Assembly: GCF_019890635.1 (NCBI RefSeq)
Contig: NZ_JAIOAB010000025.1
Span: 28,666-92,665, forward strand
Length of the DNA: 64,000 nt
Source of the DNA: Streptomyces sennicomposti
Lineage (GTDB): Bacteria > Actinomycetota > Actinomycetes > Streptomycetales > Streptomycetaceae
Direction of reading: 5' to 3'
Each line of letters begins with the position of its first letter. The stretch's first letter is position 1. The notes below the pieces were generated by a model. It did no database searches. It was not told the origin of the DNA and was given only the letters and a program-made list of their open reading frames with translations. This document shows, one piece after another, positions 20,397-28,017 of the stretch. A program made the position numbers and the translations under genes.

Positions 20397-21311
20397 TTAC
20401 CAGCCGCGGTTGGCGTAGCGCTCGGTCTCGGGGAGGGTGTCGCAGTTGATGCCGACCATGGCCTCGCCGAGGTTGCGGGACGCGTCCGCGATGATCTTCG
20501 GGTCGTCGTAAAAGGTGGTCGCCTTGACGATGGCGGCGGCACGCTTGGCCGGGTCGCCGGACTTGAAGATGCCGGAGCCGACGAAGACGCCCTCGGCGCC
20601 GAGCTGGCGCATCAGCGCGGCGTCGGCCGGGGTGGCCACACCGCCGGCGGAGAACAGCACCACCGGGAGCTTGCCCAGCTCGGCGACCTCCTTGACCAGC
20701 TCGTAGGGGGCGCGCAGCTCCTTGGCGGCGGCGTACAGCTCGTTGTTGTCGTAGCCGCGCAGCCGGGCGATCTCGTTCTTGATCTGGCGCAGGTGACGGA
20801 CGGCCTCGACGACGTTGCCGGTGCCGGCCTCGCCCTTGGAGCGGATCATCGCGGCGCCCTCGGCGATGCGGCGCAGGGCCTCGCCGAGGTTGGTGGCGCC
20901 GCACACGAAGGGGGTGGTGAAGGCCCACTTGTCGGAGTGGTTGACCTCGTCGGCCGGGGTGAGGACCTCGGACTCGTCGATGTAGTCCACGCCGAGGGAC
21001 TGCAGCACCTGCGCCTCGACGAAGTGGCCGATGCGGGACTTGGCCATCACCGGGATGGAGACGGCGTCGATGATGCCCTCGATCATGTCCGGGTCGGACA
21101 TGCGGGCCACGCCGCCGTCCTTGCGGATGTCCGCCGGGACCCGCTCCAGGGCCATGACCGCGACGGCGCCCGCGTCCTCGGCGATCTTCGCCTGCTCCGG
21201 GGTGACGACGTCCATGATCACGCCGCCCTTGAGCTGCTCGGCCATGCCGCGCTTCACCCGGGCGGTACCGGTCTCGGGGGTCTGGGCGGAGTCGGAAAGC
21301 GTGGTGGACAC
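20397..21311 (-). CDS. pdxS: pyridoxal 5'-phosphate synthase subunit PdxS
   Basis: PdxS makes PLP from ribose 5-phosphate, glyceraldehyde 3-phosphate and ammonia. The 304-residue TIM-barrel protein carries the family signature VKRGMAEQLKGGVIMDVV and the catalytic lysine region (GAAMIRSKGEAGTG). I chose GTG 21311 (VSTTLSDSAQ) with GAGGTCACCC upstream; the frame stays open 100 codons further, but that part crosses tandem repeats and is not conserved. A PdxR-like palindrome lies 56 bases upstream of the start. Confidence 0.97.
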   Translation of the reverse strand: MSTTLSDSAQTPETGTARVKRGMAEQLKGGVIMDVVTPEQAKIAEDAGAVAVMALERVPADIRKDGGVARMSDPDMIEGIIDAVSIPVMAKSRIGHFVEAQVLQSLGVDYIDESEVLTPADEVNHSDKWAFTTPFVCGATNLGEALRRIAEGAAMIRSKGEAGTGNVVEAVRHLRQIKNEIARLRGYDNNELYAAAKELRAPYELVKEVAELGKLPVVLFSAGGVATPADAALMRQLGAEGVFVGSGIFKSGDPAKRAAAIVKATTFYDDPKIIADASRNLGEAMVGINCDTLPETERYANRGW

Positions 21312-21366
21312 GGGTGACCTCACTCGGGGGAAAAGAGGGGGTTGGTGCATGAGCGAGGAAACGCGA

Positions 21367-21380
21367 GTGGACCAGTCCAC
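21367..21380. promoter_or_regulatory. palindrome upstream of pdxS, possible MocR/PdxR-type operator
   Basis: The perfect inverted repeat GTGGACCAGTCCAC lies 56 bases upstream of the pdxS GTG. Its half site GAGTGGACCA resembles the PdxR motif I recall from Corynebacterium glutamicum (AAAGTGGWCTA). No pdxR gene is visible in the window, so the assignment rests on the palindrome, its position and the motif likeness only. Confidence 0.4.
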
Positions 21381-21460
21381 GGCAAGGGCCAATGGAGAGG
21401 CGGTGGATCCTTTTCGGGGGGACCACGGGTACGGTCCGCGGGTGCGGCGTGCACGGCGGG

Positions 21461-21625
21461 GACCGACGCCGGCTGGTCCCGGACGGTTCCGGGCCGACGC
21501 CAGGTTGTCCCGGACGGTCCCGAGCCGACGCCAGGTTGTCCCGGACGGTTCCGGGCCGACGCTAGGTTGTCCCGGACGGTTCCGGGCCGACGCCGGGTGG
21601 TCCCGGACGGTCACGGACCGGTCCC
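21461..21625. repeat. 31-bp tandem repeat upstream of pdxS
   Basis: Four consecutive 31-bp units occupy 21480-21510, 21511-21541, 21542-21572 and 21573-21603, flanked by a partial unit on each side. Units share CGGACGGTTCCGGGCCGACG and a GGTTGTCC end. Three of four units contain the short palindrome CCCGGACGGTTCCGGG, which can form a 6-bp hairpin. The period is not a multiple of three, so this is not protein-coding repeat. Confidence 0.85.
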
Positions 21626-21666
21626 GGTCTGCCCTTGCGGGGACGACGTCTCTGCCGGGCCCCGGG

Positions 21667-22209
21667 CTACGCGCCCCGGTCCACCAGCGCGGGCGGCGGC
21701 TCGTCGTCCATCTCGAAGGCCAGCGGGAAGGGAGCGTGGCCGGCCAGCCGGAACCAGCGGACCTTGCGGTGCTCGCGCAGCCGCCGGGCGGCGCCGACCG
21801 CGTCGTTGTGGAAGCGGCGGGCCATCGGGACCCGGCGCACGGCCTCCGTCAGCTCGCGCGCGGCCTCCTCTCCCCCGGGCGCCTCGCGGACCGCCTCCAC
21901 CTGCTGCGCCTCGGCGAACACCGCCCTGAGCGCCTGGCTCAGCTCGCTCTCGGCGACCTCGCGCTGGTCCTCCTCGGACTGCCGGGCGGCGTGCGCGGCC
22001 TCGTAGAGCACGATCGAGGCGGCCGGGTCGAGCACTCCGGAGGTGGCCAGTTCCTGGGCCACGGAGGCGCGGCGCAGCAGCTGGGCGTCGAGCGCGGCGC
22101 GGGCGGCGTCGATCCGGGCGTGCAGCCGGTCCAGCCGTCCCGCCGTCCAGCTCAGGTACAGCCCGACGGCGACGAGGGCGACAAGGATCCAGATGAACGT
22201 TGCGGTCAC
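21667..22209 (-). CDS. conserved actinobacterial membrane-anchored protein of unknown function
   Basis: The 180-residue protein has one N-terminal membrane helix (TATFIWILVALVAVGLYLSW) followed by a helical, Arg/Glu/Ala-rich cytoplasmic domain (LDRLHARIDAARAALDAQLLRRAS), superficially like LemA-type anchored helical proteins. I recall similar proteins next to the PIM genes in other Streptomyces but know no function. The start, GTG 22209 (VTATFIWI), is chosen because the membrane helix begins there; the longer upstream frame is Pro/Gly-rich and runs through tandem repeats. No clear Shine-Dalgarno is visible. Confidence 0.75.
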   Translation of the reverse strand: MTATFIWILVALVAVGLYLSWTAGRLDRLHARIDAARAALDAQLLRRASVAQELATSGVLDPAASIVLYEAAHAARQSEEDQREVAESELSQALRAVFAEAQQVEAVREAPGGEEAARELTEAVRRVPMARRFHNDAVGAARRLREHRKVRWFRLAGHAPFPLAFEMDDEPPPALVDRGA

Positions 22210-22564
22210 GGGCGGCAAGGCTACCGGTGCCCGACGGGAGGCCCGCCCGGGGGCGGACCGCGCTCCGGGCCCCGGCCCCGGGCCGTCCGCAGACTCCCTT
22301 CCGGACCACGGGTCTCCGGCCCCCGGACCGACCGCGGGCGGACTGCGCTCCGGGCCAGGGCCGCCCGCGGATTCCGCACCGTGCCCGGGGCCGACCGTGA
22401 TAGGGCTGCGCGCCGGAGAAGGGGCCATCCACGGGAGACGGCCGGGTCCGGGGCCCACCCGGCCAGAGGGGACACCTCGGTCCAGCCGCAACCAGCCAGA
22501 GGAACACCCCGGCCCCAGCCACACCCGGCCGGAGGAACAACCCGGCCCCGGCCGGAGGCCGGGC
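22210..22564. repeat. repeat-rich spacer with a 33-bp tandem repeat
   Basis: Three 33-bp units occupy 22462-22494, 22495-22527 and 22528-22560, each starting GCCRGAGG and ending in a CCxxCC-rich stretch, with a partial fourth unit before them. Further left, GGGCGGACYGCGCTCCGGGCC appears twice (about 22253 and 22334), about 81 bases apart. Open frames through this spacer are Pro/Gly/Arg-rich and have no recognisable homology, so I treat the region as noncoding. Confidence 0.75.
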
Positions 22565-23728
22565 TCAGTCGCGGGCCAGTCCCAGGCGGGCGCGGAGGCC
22601 CGTGGCTCGGTCGTCGGTGGCCACCGCCGCCGCGCCCGCCGTCACCGTCTCGTAGACCGACAGGATGTCCGCGCCGACGGTGGACCAGTCGAAGCGGCGG
22701 ACGTGCGCGCTGCCGCGTTCGCGCAGCTCGGCGCGGCGGGCCGGGTCGGCGAGGAGCCGTACCGCGGCCTCGGCGAGCGCGTCCGCGTCCTCGTTGGCGA
22801 ACAGCTCGCCCGCCTTGCCCTGGTCGAGCACCTGCGCGAAGGCGTCGAGGTCGGAGGCGAGGACCGGCGCGCCCGCGGACATGGCCTCGACCAGGATGAT
22901 GCCGAAGCTCTCGCCGCCGGTGTTGGGCGCGACGTACAGGTCGACGCTGCGCAGGAACCGCGCCTTGTCCTCGTCGCTGATCATGCCGAGGAACTCGACG
23001 CGGGAACGCAGCTCCGCGGGGAGCGAGGCGACGGCCTCCTTCTCGTCGCCGCGCCCGGCCACCAGCAGCCGGGCGCCGGGCCGGGCGGCGAGGATCTTCG
23101 GCAGCGCCCGCATCAGCACCGGCAGGCCCTTGCGGGGCTCGTCGATGCGCCCTATGAAGCCGATCGTCTCGCCCTGCCACTCGGGTCGCGGCTCGGCCCG
23201 GGCGAAGAAGTCCACGTCGACGCCGTTGGGGATGACCACCGCGTCGCCGCCCAGGTGCTCGACGAGGGTGCGCCGGGCGTACTCGCTCACCGCGATCCGG
23301 GCGCTGATCTTCTCCAGCGCCGCCTGGAGGATGGCGTACGCGGCGACCATGGCCCGCGAGCGCGGATTGGAGGTGTGGAAGGTGGCGACGATCGGGCCCT
23401 GCGCCGCCCAGCAGGTCAGCAGGCCGAGCGACGGCGAGGTCGGCTCGTGGATGTGGATGACGTCGAAGCGGCCCTCGTGCAGCCAGCGCCGCACCCGGGC
23501 GGCCGACAGGAAGCCGAAGTTCAGCCGGGCCACCGAGCCGTTGTAGGGCACCGGCACCGCGCGGCCGGCCGAGACGACGTACGGCGGCAGCGGGGTGTCG
23601 TCGTCGGCGGGGGCGAGGACGGACACCTCGTGGCCGAGGCGGAGGAAGTACTCGGCGAGGTCGCGGATGTGGAACTGGACGCCGCCGGGCACGTCCCAGG
23701 AGTACGGGCAGACGATCCCGATTCTCAC
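22565..23728 (-). CDS. pimA: GDP-mannose-dependent phosphatidylinositol mannosyltransferase (PimA-like)
   Basis: This GT-B-fold GT4 enzyme would add the first mannose to phosphatidylinositol at the inner membrane face. In 387 residues the N-terminus RIGIVCPYSWDVPGGVQFHI has the PimA-specific start, HIHEPTSPSLGLL follows, and the donor-binding motif NTGGESFGIILVEAMSAG is intact. The GTG at 23728 overlaps the upstream acyltransferase stop as GTGA. Position directly after PIP synthase and acyltransferase genes supports the assignment. Confidence 0.92.
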   Translation of the reverse strand: MRIGIVCPYSWDVPGGVQFHIRDLAEYFLRLGHEVSVLAPADDDTPLPPYVVSAGRAVPVPYNGSVARLNFGFLSAARVRRWLHEGRFDVIHIHEPTSPSLGLLTCWAAQGPIVATFHTSNPRSRAMVAAYAILQAALEKISARIAVSEYARRTLVEHLGGDAVVIPNGVDVDFFARAEPRPEWQGETIGFIGRIDEPRKGLPVLMRALPKILAARPGARLLVAGRGDEKEAVASLPAELRSRVEFLGMISDEDKARFLRSVDLYVAPNTGGESFGIILVEAMSAGAPVLASDLDAFAQVLDQGKAGELFANEDADALAEAAVRLLADPARRAELRERGSAHVRRFDWSTVGADILSVYETVTAGAAAVATDDRATGLRARLGLARD

Positions 23729-24633
23729 GCGGGTCCCTTCGCCGGGTCGAGGTCGGCGAGCCACAGCCGCTGGAGCATGTGCCAGTCCTCCGGATGCTCG
23801 GCGATCCCAGCGGCGAAGGCGTCGGCCAGCGCCTGCGTCATGGCGGCCGCCTTCTCCCGCCGCGTCCCCTCCGTCGGTACCTCGATCGGGGGATGGACGC
23901 GGCCCCGCATGACGGGCGAGTCGTCGTACCAGAGGGTGACCGGCAGCAGCAGGGCGCCGGTCTGCTGTGCGAGCAGGGCGGGTCCGGCCGGCATCCGGGC
24001 GGCCGCGCCGAAGAAGTCCACCTCGACGCCGGAGGCGGACAGGTCGCGGTCGGCGACCAGGCAGACCAGGCCGCCGTCGCGCAGCCGCCGGGCCAGCGTG
24101 CCGAAGGCGGAGCCGCCGCTGTGCGGCAGGACCTCCATGCCGAGGCCCTGCCGGTAGGCGACGAACCGGTCGTAGAGCGTCTCCGGCTTCAGCCGCTCGG
24201 CGACCGTGGTGAACGGCGTGTTCAGCTCGGTGGTCACCCACGCGCCGGCCAGGTCCCAGTTGGCCAGGTGCGGCAGGGCGAGGACGACGCCCCGGCCGGC
24301 GGCCAGACCGTCGGTGAGGTGGTGGACGTCCTTGGGCGCGAACCCGCCGCGGATCCGCTCGGGGCTCCAGGCCGGCAGCCGGAAGGACTCCATCCAGTAG
24401 CGCAGATACGACCGCATGCCCGCGCGGGACAGTTCCGCCAGCCGCTCGGGGCTCGCGCCCGGCAGCACGCGCGCGTAGTTGCGCTCCAGCCGCTCGACGC
24501 CCTTGCCGCGCCGCTTCCAGGCGATGTCCGCGATGGTGCGGCCGAGCCGTACGGCGACCGGTTCGGGGAGCTTCTTCACGGTGCTCCAGCCGAGGCCGTA
24601 GAGGGCGTCGGTCAGGCGCTCCTGGGCCTTCAC
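23725..24633 (-). CDS. phosphatidylinositol mannoside acyltransferase
   Basis: The 302-residue protein belongs to the LpxL/HtrB-like acyltransferases. It has the HxxxxD catalytic motif in LPHLANWDLAGAW and the downstream substrate-binding region VADRDLSASGVEVDFFG. In mycobacteria the equivalent enzyme acylates a mannose of PIM1/PIM2. It starts at GTG 24633, overlapping the CDP-alcohol transferase stop by 4 bases, and its own stop overlaps pimA by 4 bases, so translation of all three is coupled. Confidence 0.9.
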   Translation of the reverse strand: MKAQERLTDALYGLGWSTVKKLPEPVAVRLGRTIADIAWKRRGKGVERLERNYARVLPGASPERLAELSRAGMRSYLRYWMESFRLPAWSPERIRGGFAPKDVHHLTDGLAAGRGVVLALPHLANWDLAGAWVTTELNTPFTTVAERLKPETLYDRFVAYRQGLGMEVLPHSGGSAFGTLARRLRDGGLVCLVADRDLSASGVEVDFFGAAARMPAGPALLAQQTGALLLPVTLWYDDSPVMRGRVHPPIEVPTEGTRREKAAAMTQALADAFAAGIAEHPEDWHMLQRLWLADLDPAKGPA

Positions 24634-25304
24634 TTCGCCGCTCCGCTCCCCTGGTTCTCCTGCCGGGCGGCCTCCGCCTCGGCCTCCGCGGACTCGCGGC
24701 GGACCGTGACCACCCGCTGGATCAGCGTCACGAGGCTGCCGGCGGCCACCACCCACAGGGCGATCGGCAGCAGGTACTGGATGCCCGGCACGCCGAACTT
24801 GTGCAGGCCCGCGAACCCGGCCGCCACCAGCGAGATCACCAGCCGCTCGGCGCGCTCGACCAGACCGTTGACGGCGACCGGCAGACCGATCGACTCGCCG
24901 CGCGCCTTGGTGTAGGACACCACCTGCCCGCTGGCCAGGCAGAAGATCGACACCGCGCACAGCACGTTGTCGTCGCCCCGCCCCGCGTACCAGAGGGCGA
25001 AGCCGCCGAAGATCGCGCCGTCCGCCACCCGGTCCAGGGTGGAGTCCAGGAACGCGCCCCAGCGGCTGGAGCGGCCGAGCTGGCGGGCCATGTTCCCGTC
25101 GACGAGGTCGGAGAACACGAACAGCGTGATCACGACCGTGCCCCAGAAGAACTCGCCCCGGGGGTAGAAGACCAGCGCGCCCGCGACCACCCCGGCGGTG
25201 CCGAGGAGCGTGACCGTGTCCGGGCTCACGCCCCGGCGGATGAGAAACGCGGCGAACGGTGTGAGGACACGCGTGAAGAATGCACGCGCGTACTTGTTCA
25301 GCAT
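24630..25304 (-). CDS. pgsA: CDP-alcohol phosphatidyltransferase, probable phosphatidylinositol phosphate synthase
   Basis: This 224-residue integral membrane enzyme has the full CDP-alcohol phosphotransferase signature DGxxARxxxxxxxxGxxxDxxxD, visible as DLVDGNMARQLGRSSRWGAFLDSTLDRVAD (reported in parts: DLVDGNMARQLG, then GAFLDSTLDR). About six membrane segments follow. Because it leads the PIM genes it most likely makes phosphatidylinositol phosphate from CDP-diacylglycerol and inositol phosphate, rather than phosphatidylglycerol phosphate. The ATG start (MLNKYARAFF) is conserved. It heads the operon and is divergent from the EF-G-like gene. Confidence 0.9.
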   Translation of the reverse strand: MLNKYARAFFTRVLTPFAAFLIRRGVSPDTVTLLGTAGVVAGALVFYPRGEFFWGTVVITLFVFSDLVDGNMARQLGRSSRWGAFLDSTLDRVADGAIFGGFALWYAGRGDDNVLCAVSIFCLASGQVVSYTKARGESIGLPVAVNGLVERAERLVISLVAAGFAGLHKFGVPGIQYLLPIALWVVAAGSLVTLIQRVVTVRRESAEAEAEAARQENQGSGAAK

Positions 25305-25625
25305 GGCCTTCCCGACGGTCGGTGTGGCCGGACGGCCCCTGGTGGCCCCGGCTGGCCCATCGTAGCCACGCGCGCGGGCGCGTGACGCCCGGGCACCGCA
25401 GCCCGCCCGCTCGCGGACCCCGGGGAGGCGCGCGCCGGCGGCGCACGGCCCCCTCGCGAGCGCCCTGCGGTGAACGGGACCGGAGGCCTACGGGGTCCTT
25501 CGTATGGACGCGGCATGACGGGAGTGGAAAGCTCGAAGGACCGCGGGCGTCGCAGGAGCCGCCAGTGCACGCGGTGCCGCGTGCCCGCGCCCACACGGAC
25601 CTCACCGTCAACGGGAGGCAGGACC
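25305..25625. other. divergent promoter region between the PIP synthase and EF-G-like genes
   Basis: About 321 bases separate two divergent starts and should hold both promoters. The rightward gene has GGGAGGCAGGACC before its ATG. I could not place -10/-35 elements with confidence and see no gene. Confidence 0.5.
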
Positions 25626-27824
25626 ATGGGCGACAAGGCGCACACACACCCCGGAGCCGCCGGCAGGGCAGTGACGGCCGACCGACCCGCGTCCCTACGG
25701 AATGTGGTGCTGGTCGGCCACTCCGGATCGGGCAAGACGACACTGGTGGAAGCCCTCGCGCTGACGGCGGGCGCGGTGAACCGGGCGGGCCGCGTCGAGG
25801 ACGGCGGCTGCGTCTCGGACTACGACGAGATCGAGCACCGCCAGCAGCGCTCGGTACAGCTCTCCCTGGTGCCCGTCGAGTGGGAGGGCATCAAGCTCAA
25901 CCTGCTGGACACCCCCGGCTACGCCGACTTCGTCGGGGAACTCAGGGCCGGTCTGCGCGCGGCGGACGCGGCCCTCTTCGTCGTCTCGGCCTCCGACGGC
26001 GTGGACGGCTCCACCCGCATGGTGTGGGAGGAGTGCGCCGCCGTCGGCATGCCCCGCGCCATCGTCGTCACCCACCTGGAATCGGCGCGCGCCGACTTCG
26101 AGGAGATGACCCGGGTGTGCGCCGACGCGTTCGGCGCGGACGACCCCGACGCCGTCCTGCCGCTCTACCTGCCACTGCGCGGCCCCGAGGGAGGCGACGG
26201 GCACGCCCCCGTCACCGGCCTGGTCGGGCTGCTGACCCGCAAGCTGTTCGACTACTCGACCGGCGAGCGCAAGGAGTCCGAACCCGGCGCCGACCAGCTG
26301 CCCGGCCTGGAGGAGGCCCGCAACCGGCTCATCGAGGGCATCATCGCCGAGAGCGAGGACGAGACCCTCATGGACCGCTACCTCGGCGGCGAGCAGGTCG
26401 ACCTCGACACCCTGATCAAGGACCTGGAGCGGGCCGTCGCCCGCGGCTCCTTCTTCCCGGTCCTGGCCGCCGCCCCCGCCGCCGAGGGCGCCAGACAGGG
26501 CATCGGCACCGTCGAACTCCTCGACCTCGTCGTCCGCGGCTTCCCCACCCCGCCCGAGCGGCAGGCCCCCGCCGTCACCACGATCGACGGCAAGCCCCGC
26601 GCGCTCAAACCCTGCGACCCGGACGGCCCGCTGGTCGCCGAGGTCGTCAAGACCTCCTCCGACCCCTACGTCGGCCGCGTCTCCCTGGTCCGCGTCTTCT
26701 CCGGCACCCTGCGCCCCGACGAGACCGTGCACGTCTCCGGGCACGGACTCGCCGACCGGGGCCACGAGGACCACGACGTCGACGAACGCATCGGCGCGCT
26801 GTCGACGCCCTTCGGCAAACAGCAGCACCCGGTGCCGCACGCCGTCGCCGGCGACCTCGTCTCGGTGGCCAAGCTGACCGGCGCCGAGACCGGCGACACC
26901 CTCTCGGCCAAGGGCGACCCGCTGCTGATGGAACCCTGGCAGATGCCCGACCCGCTGCTGCCGGTCGCCATCCAGGCGCACAGCAAGGCCGACGAGGACA
27001 AACTCTCCCAGGGACTCGCACGGCTCGTCGCAGAGGACCCCACCATGCGTCTGGAACAGAACCAGGACACCCACCAGGTCGTCCTGTGGTGCCTGGGCGA
27101 GGCGCACGCCGACGTCGCCCTGGAACGGCTGCGCAGCCGCTACGGCGTCCAGGTCGACGTCGTTCCGCACCGCGTCTCCCTGCGGGAGACCTTCGCCGAC
27201 CGGTCCACCGGACGCGGCCGGCACGTCAAGCAGTCCGGCGGCCACGGCCAGTACGCCATCTGCGAGATCGAGGTCGAACCGCTGCCCGGCGGCTCCGGCA
27301 TCGAGTTCGTCGACAAGGTCGTCGGCGGCGCGGTCCCCCGCCAGTTCATCCCCTCGGTGGAGAAGGGCGTCCGCGCCCAGGCCGCCAAGGGCGTCGCCGC
27401 CGGCCACCCGCTGATCGACGTACGCGTCACGCTCCTGGACGGCAAGGCCCACTCGGTGGACTCCTCCGACGCCGCCTTCCAGACCGCCGGCGCGCTCGCC
27501 CTGCGCGAAGCCGCGGCCGACGCGAAGATCCACCTGCTCGAACCCGTCGCCGAGGTCGGCGTCCTGGTCGCCGACGACTACGTCGGCGCCGTCATGAGCG
27601 ACCTGTCCGGCCGCCGCGGCCGCGTCCTCGGCACCGAGCAGATCAGCGGCGGACGCACCCTCGTACGCGCCGAGGTCCCCGAGATCGAGATCGGCCGCTA
27701 CGCCGTCGACCTGCGCTCCCTCTCCCACGGCACCGCCCGCTTCGACCGCCGCTACGCCCGGCACGAACCGATGCCGCCGCAGGTCGCCGAACGGATCCGC
27801 CGGCAGGAGCGCGAAGCCTCCTAG
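25626..27824 (+). CDS. elongation factor G-like protein (EF-G2)
   Basis: The 732-residue protein has the five-domain architecture of EF-G: a GTPase domain (residues 1-280), then domains II-V including the domain IV core (KQSGGHGQYAICEIEVEPL) and domain V (GRRGRVLGTEQISGG). It differs from canonical EF-G in two places. G1 is GHSGSGKT (residues 31-38) rather than AHVDHGKT, and the G4 position reads THLE (149-152) instead of NKxD. G3 (DTPGY) is intact. EF-G2/FusA2-type proteins do not simply replace EF-G and their role is unclear. ATG 25626 has a strong ribosome binding site. A TTCG-loop terminator follows. Confidence 0.9.
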   Translation: MGDKAHTHPGAAGRAVTADRPASLRNVVLVGHSGSGKTTLVEALALTAGAVNRAGRVEDGGCVSDYDEIEHRQQRSVQLSLVPVEWEGIKLNLLDTPGYADFVGELRAGLRAADAALFVVSASDGVDGSTRMVWEECAAVGMPRAIVVTHLESARADFEEMTRVCADAFGADDPDAVLPLYLPLRGPEGGDGHAPVTGLVGLLTRKLFDYSTGERKESEPGADQLPGLEEARNRLIEGIIAESEDETLMDRYLGGEQVDLDTLIKDLERAVARGSFFPVLAAAPAAEGARQGIGTVELLDLVVRGFPTPPERQAPAVTTIDGKPRALKPCDPDGPLVAEVVKTSSDPYVGRVSLVRVFSGTLRPDETVHVSGHGLADRGHEDHDVDERIGALSTPFGKQQHPVPHAVAGDLVSVAKLTGAETGDTLSAKGDPLLMEPWQMPDPLLPVAIQAHSKADEDKLSQGLARLVAEDPTMRLEQNQDTHQVVLWCLGEAHADVALERLRSRYGVQVDVVPHRVSLRETFADRSTGRGRHVKQSGGHGQYAICEIEVEPLPGGSGIEFVDKVVGGAVPRQFIPSVEKGVRAQAAKGVAAGHPLIDVRVTLLDGKAHSVDSSDAAFQTAGALALREAAADAKIHLLEPVAEVGVLVADDYVGAVMSDLSGRRGRVLGTEQISGGRTLVRAEVPEIEIGRYAVDLRSLSHGTARFDRRYARHEPMPPQVAERIRRQEREAS

Positions 27825-27885
27825 CCGGCGCGCCCGGCGCACAACCCGGCGGCCCGGCACGAGTACGGAACGCTTCGCTCCGAAA

Positions 27886-27911
27886 AGGTGGACGGCTTCG
27901 GCCGTCCACCT
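27886..27911 (+). terminator. terminator after the EF-G-like gene
   Basis: A perfect 11-bp stem (AGGTGGACGGC, 27886-27896, with 27901-27911) is closed by a stable TTCG tetraloop, 61 bases after the stop codon. It is a textbook intrinsic hairpin lacking a T-tract. Confidence 0.9.
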
Positions 27912-28017
27912 CCGCGCGCGCACCGGGCCGGATACGCTGATGACCTGATCAACAGGTGTGCGGGGCAAGGAAGTCGGGAAGGCCGCAGAAGCAGACGCGG
28001 CGGCAGTGGGGGCGGCA

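Noticed and set aside
21312..21614. N-terminal extension of pdxS by about 100 codons
   Set aside because: The extension runs through the 31-bp repeats, whose period is not a multiple of three, and is not part of the conserved PdxS fold; GTG 21311 has a good ribosome binding site.
22210..22540. N-terminal extension of the 180-residue membrane protein into the upstream spacer
   Set aside because: The added sequence is Pro/Gly/Arg repeats from the 33-bp tandem array, while the membrane helix and conserved region begin at GTG 22209.
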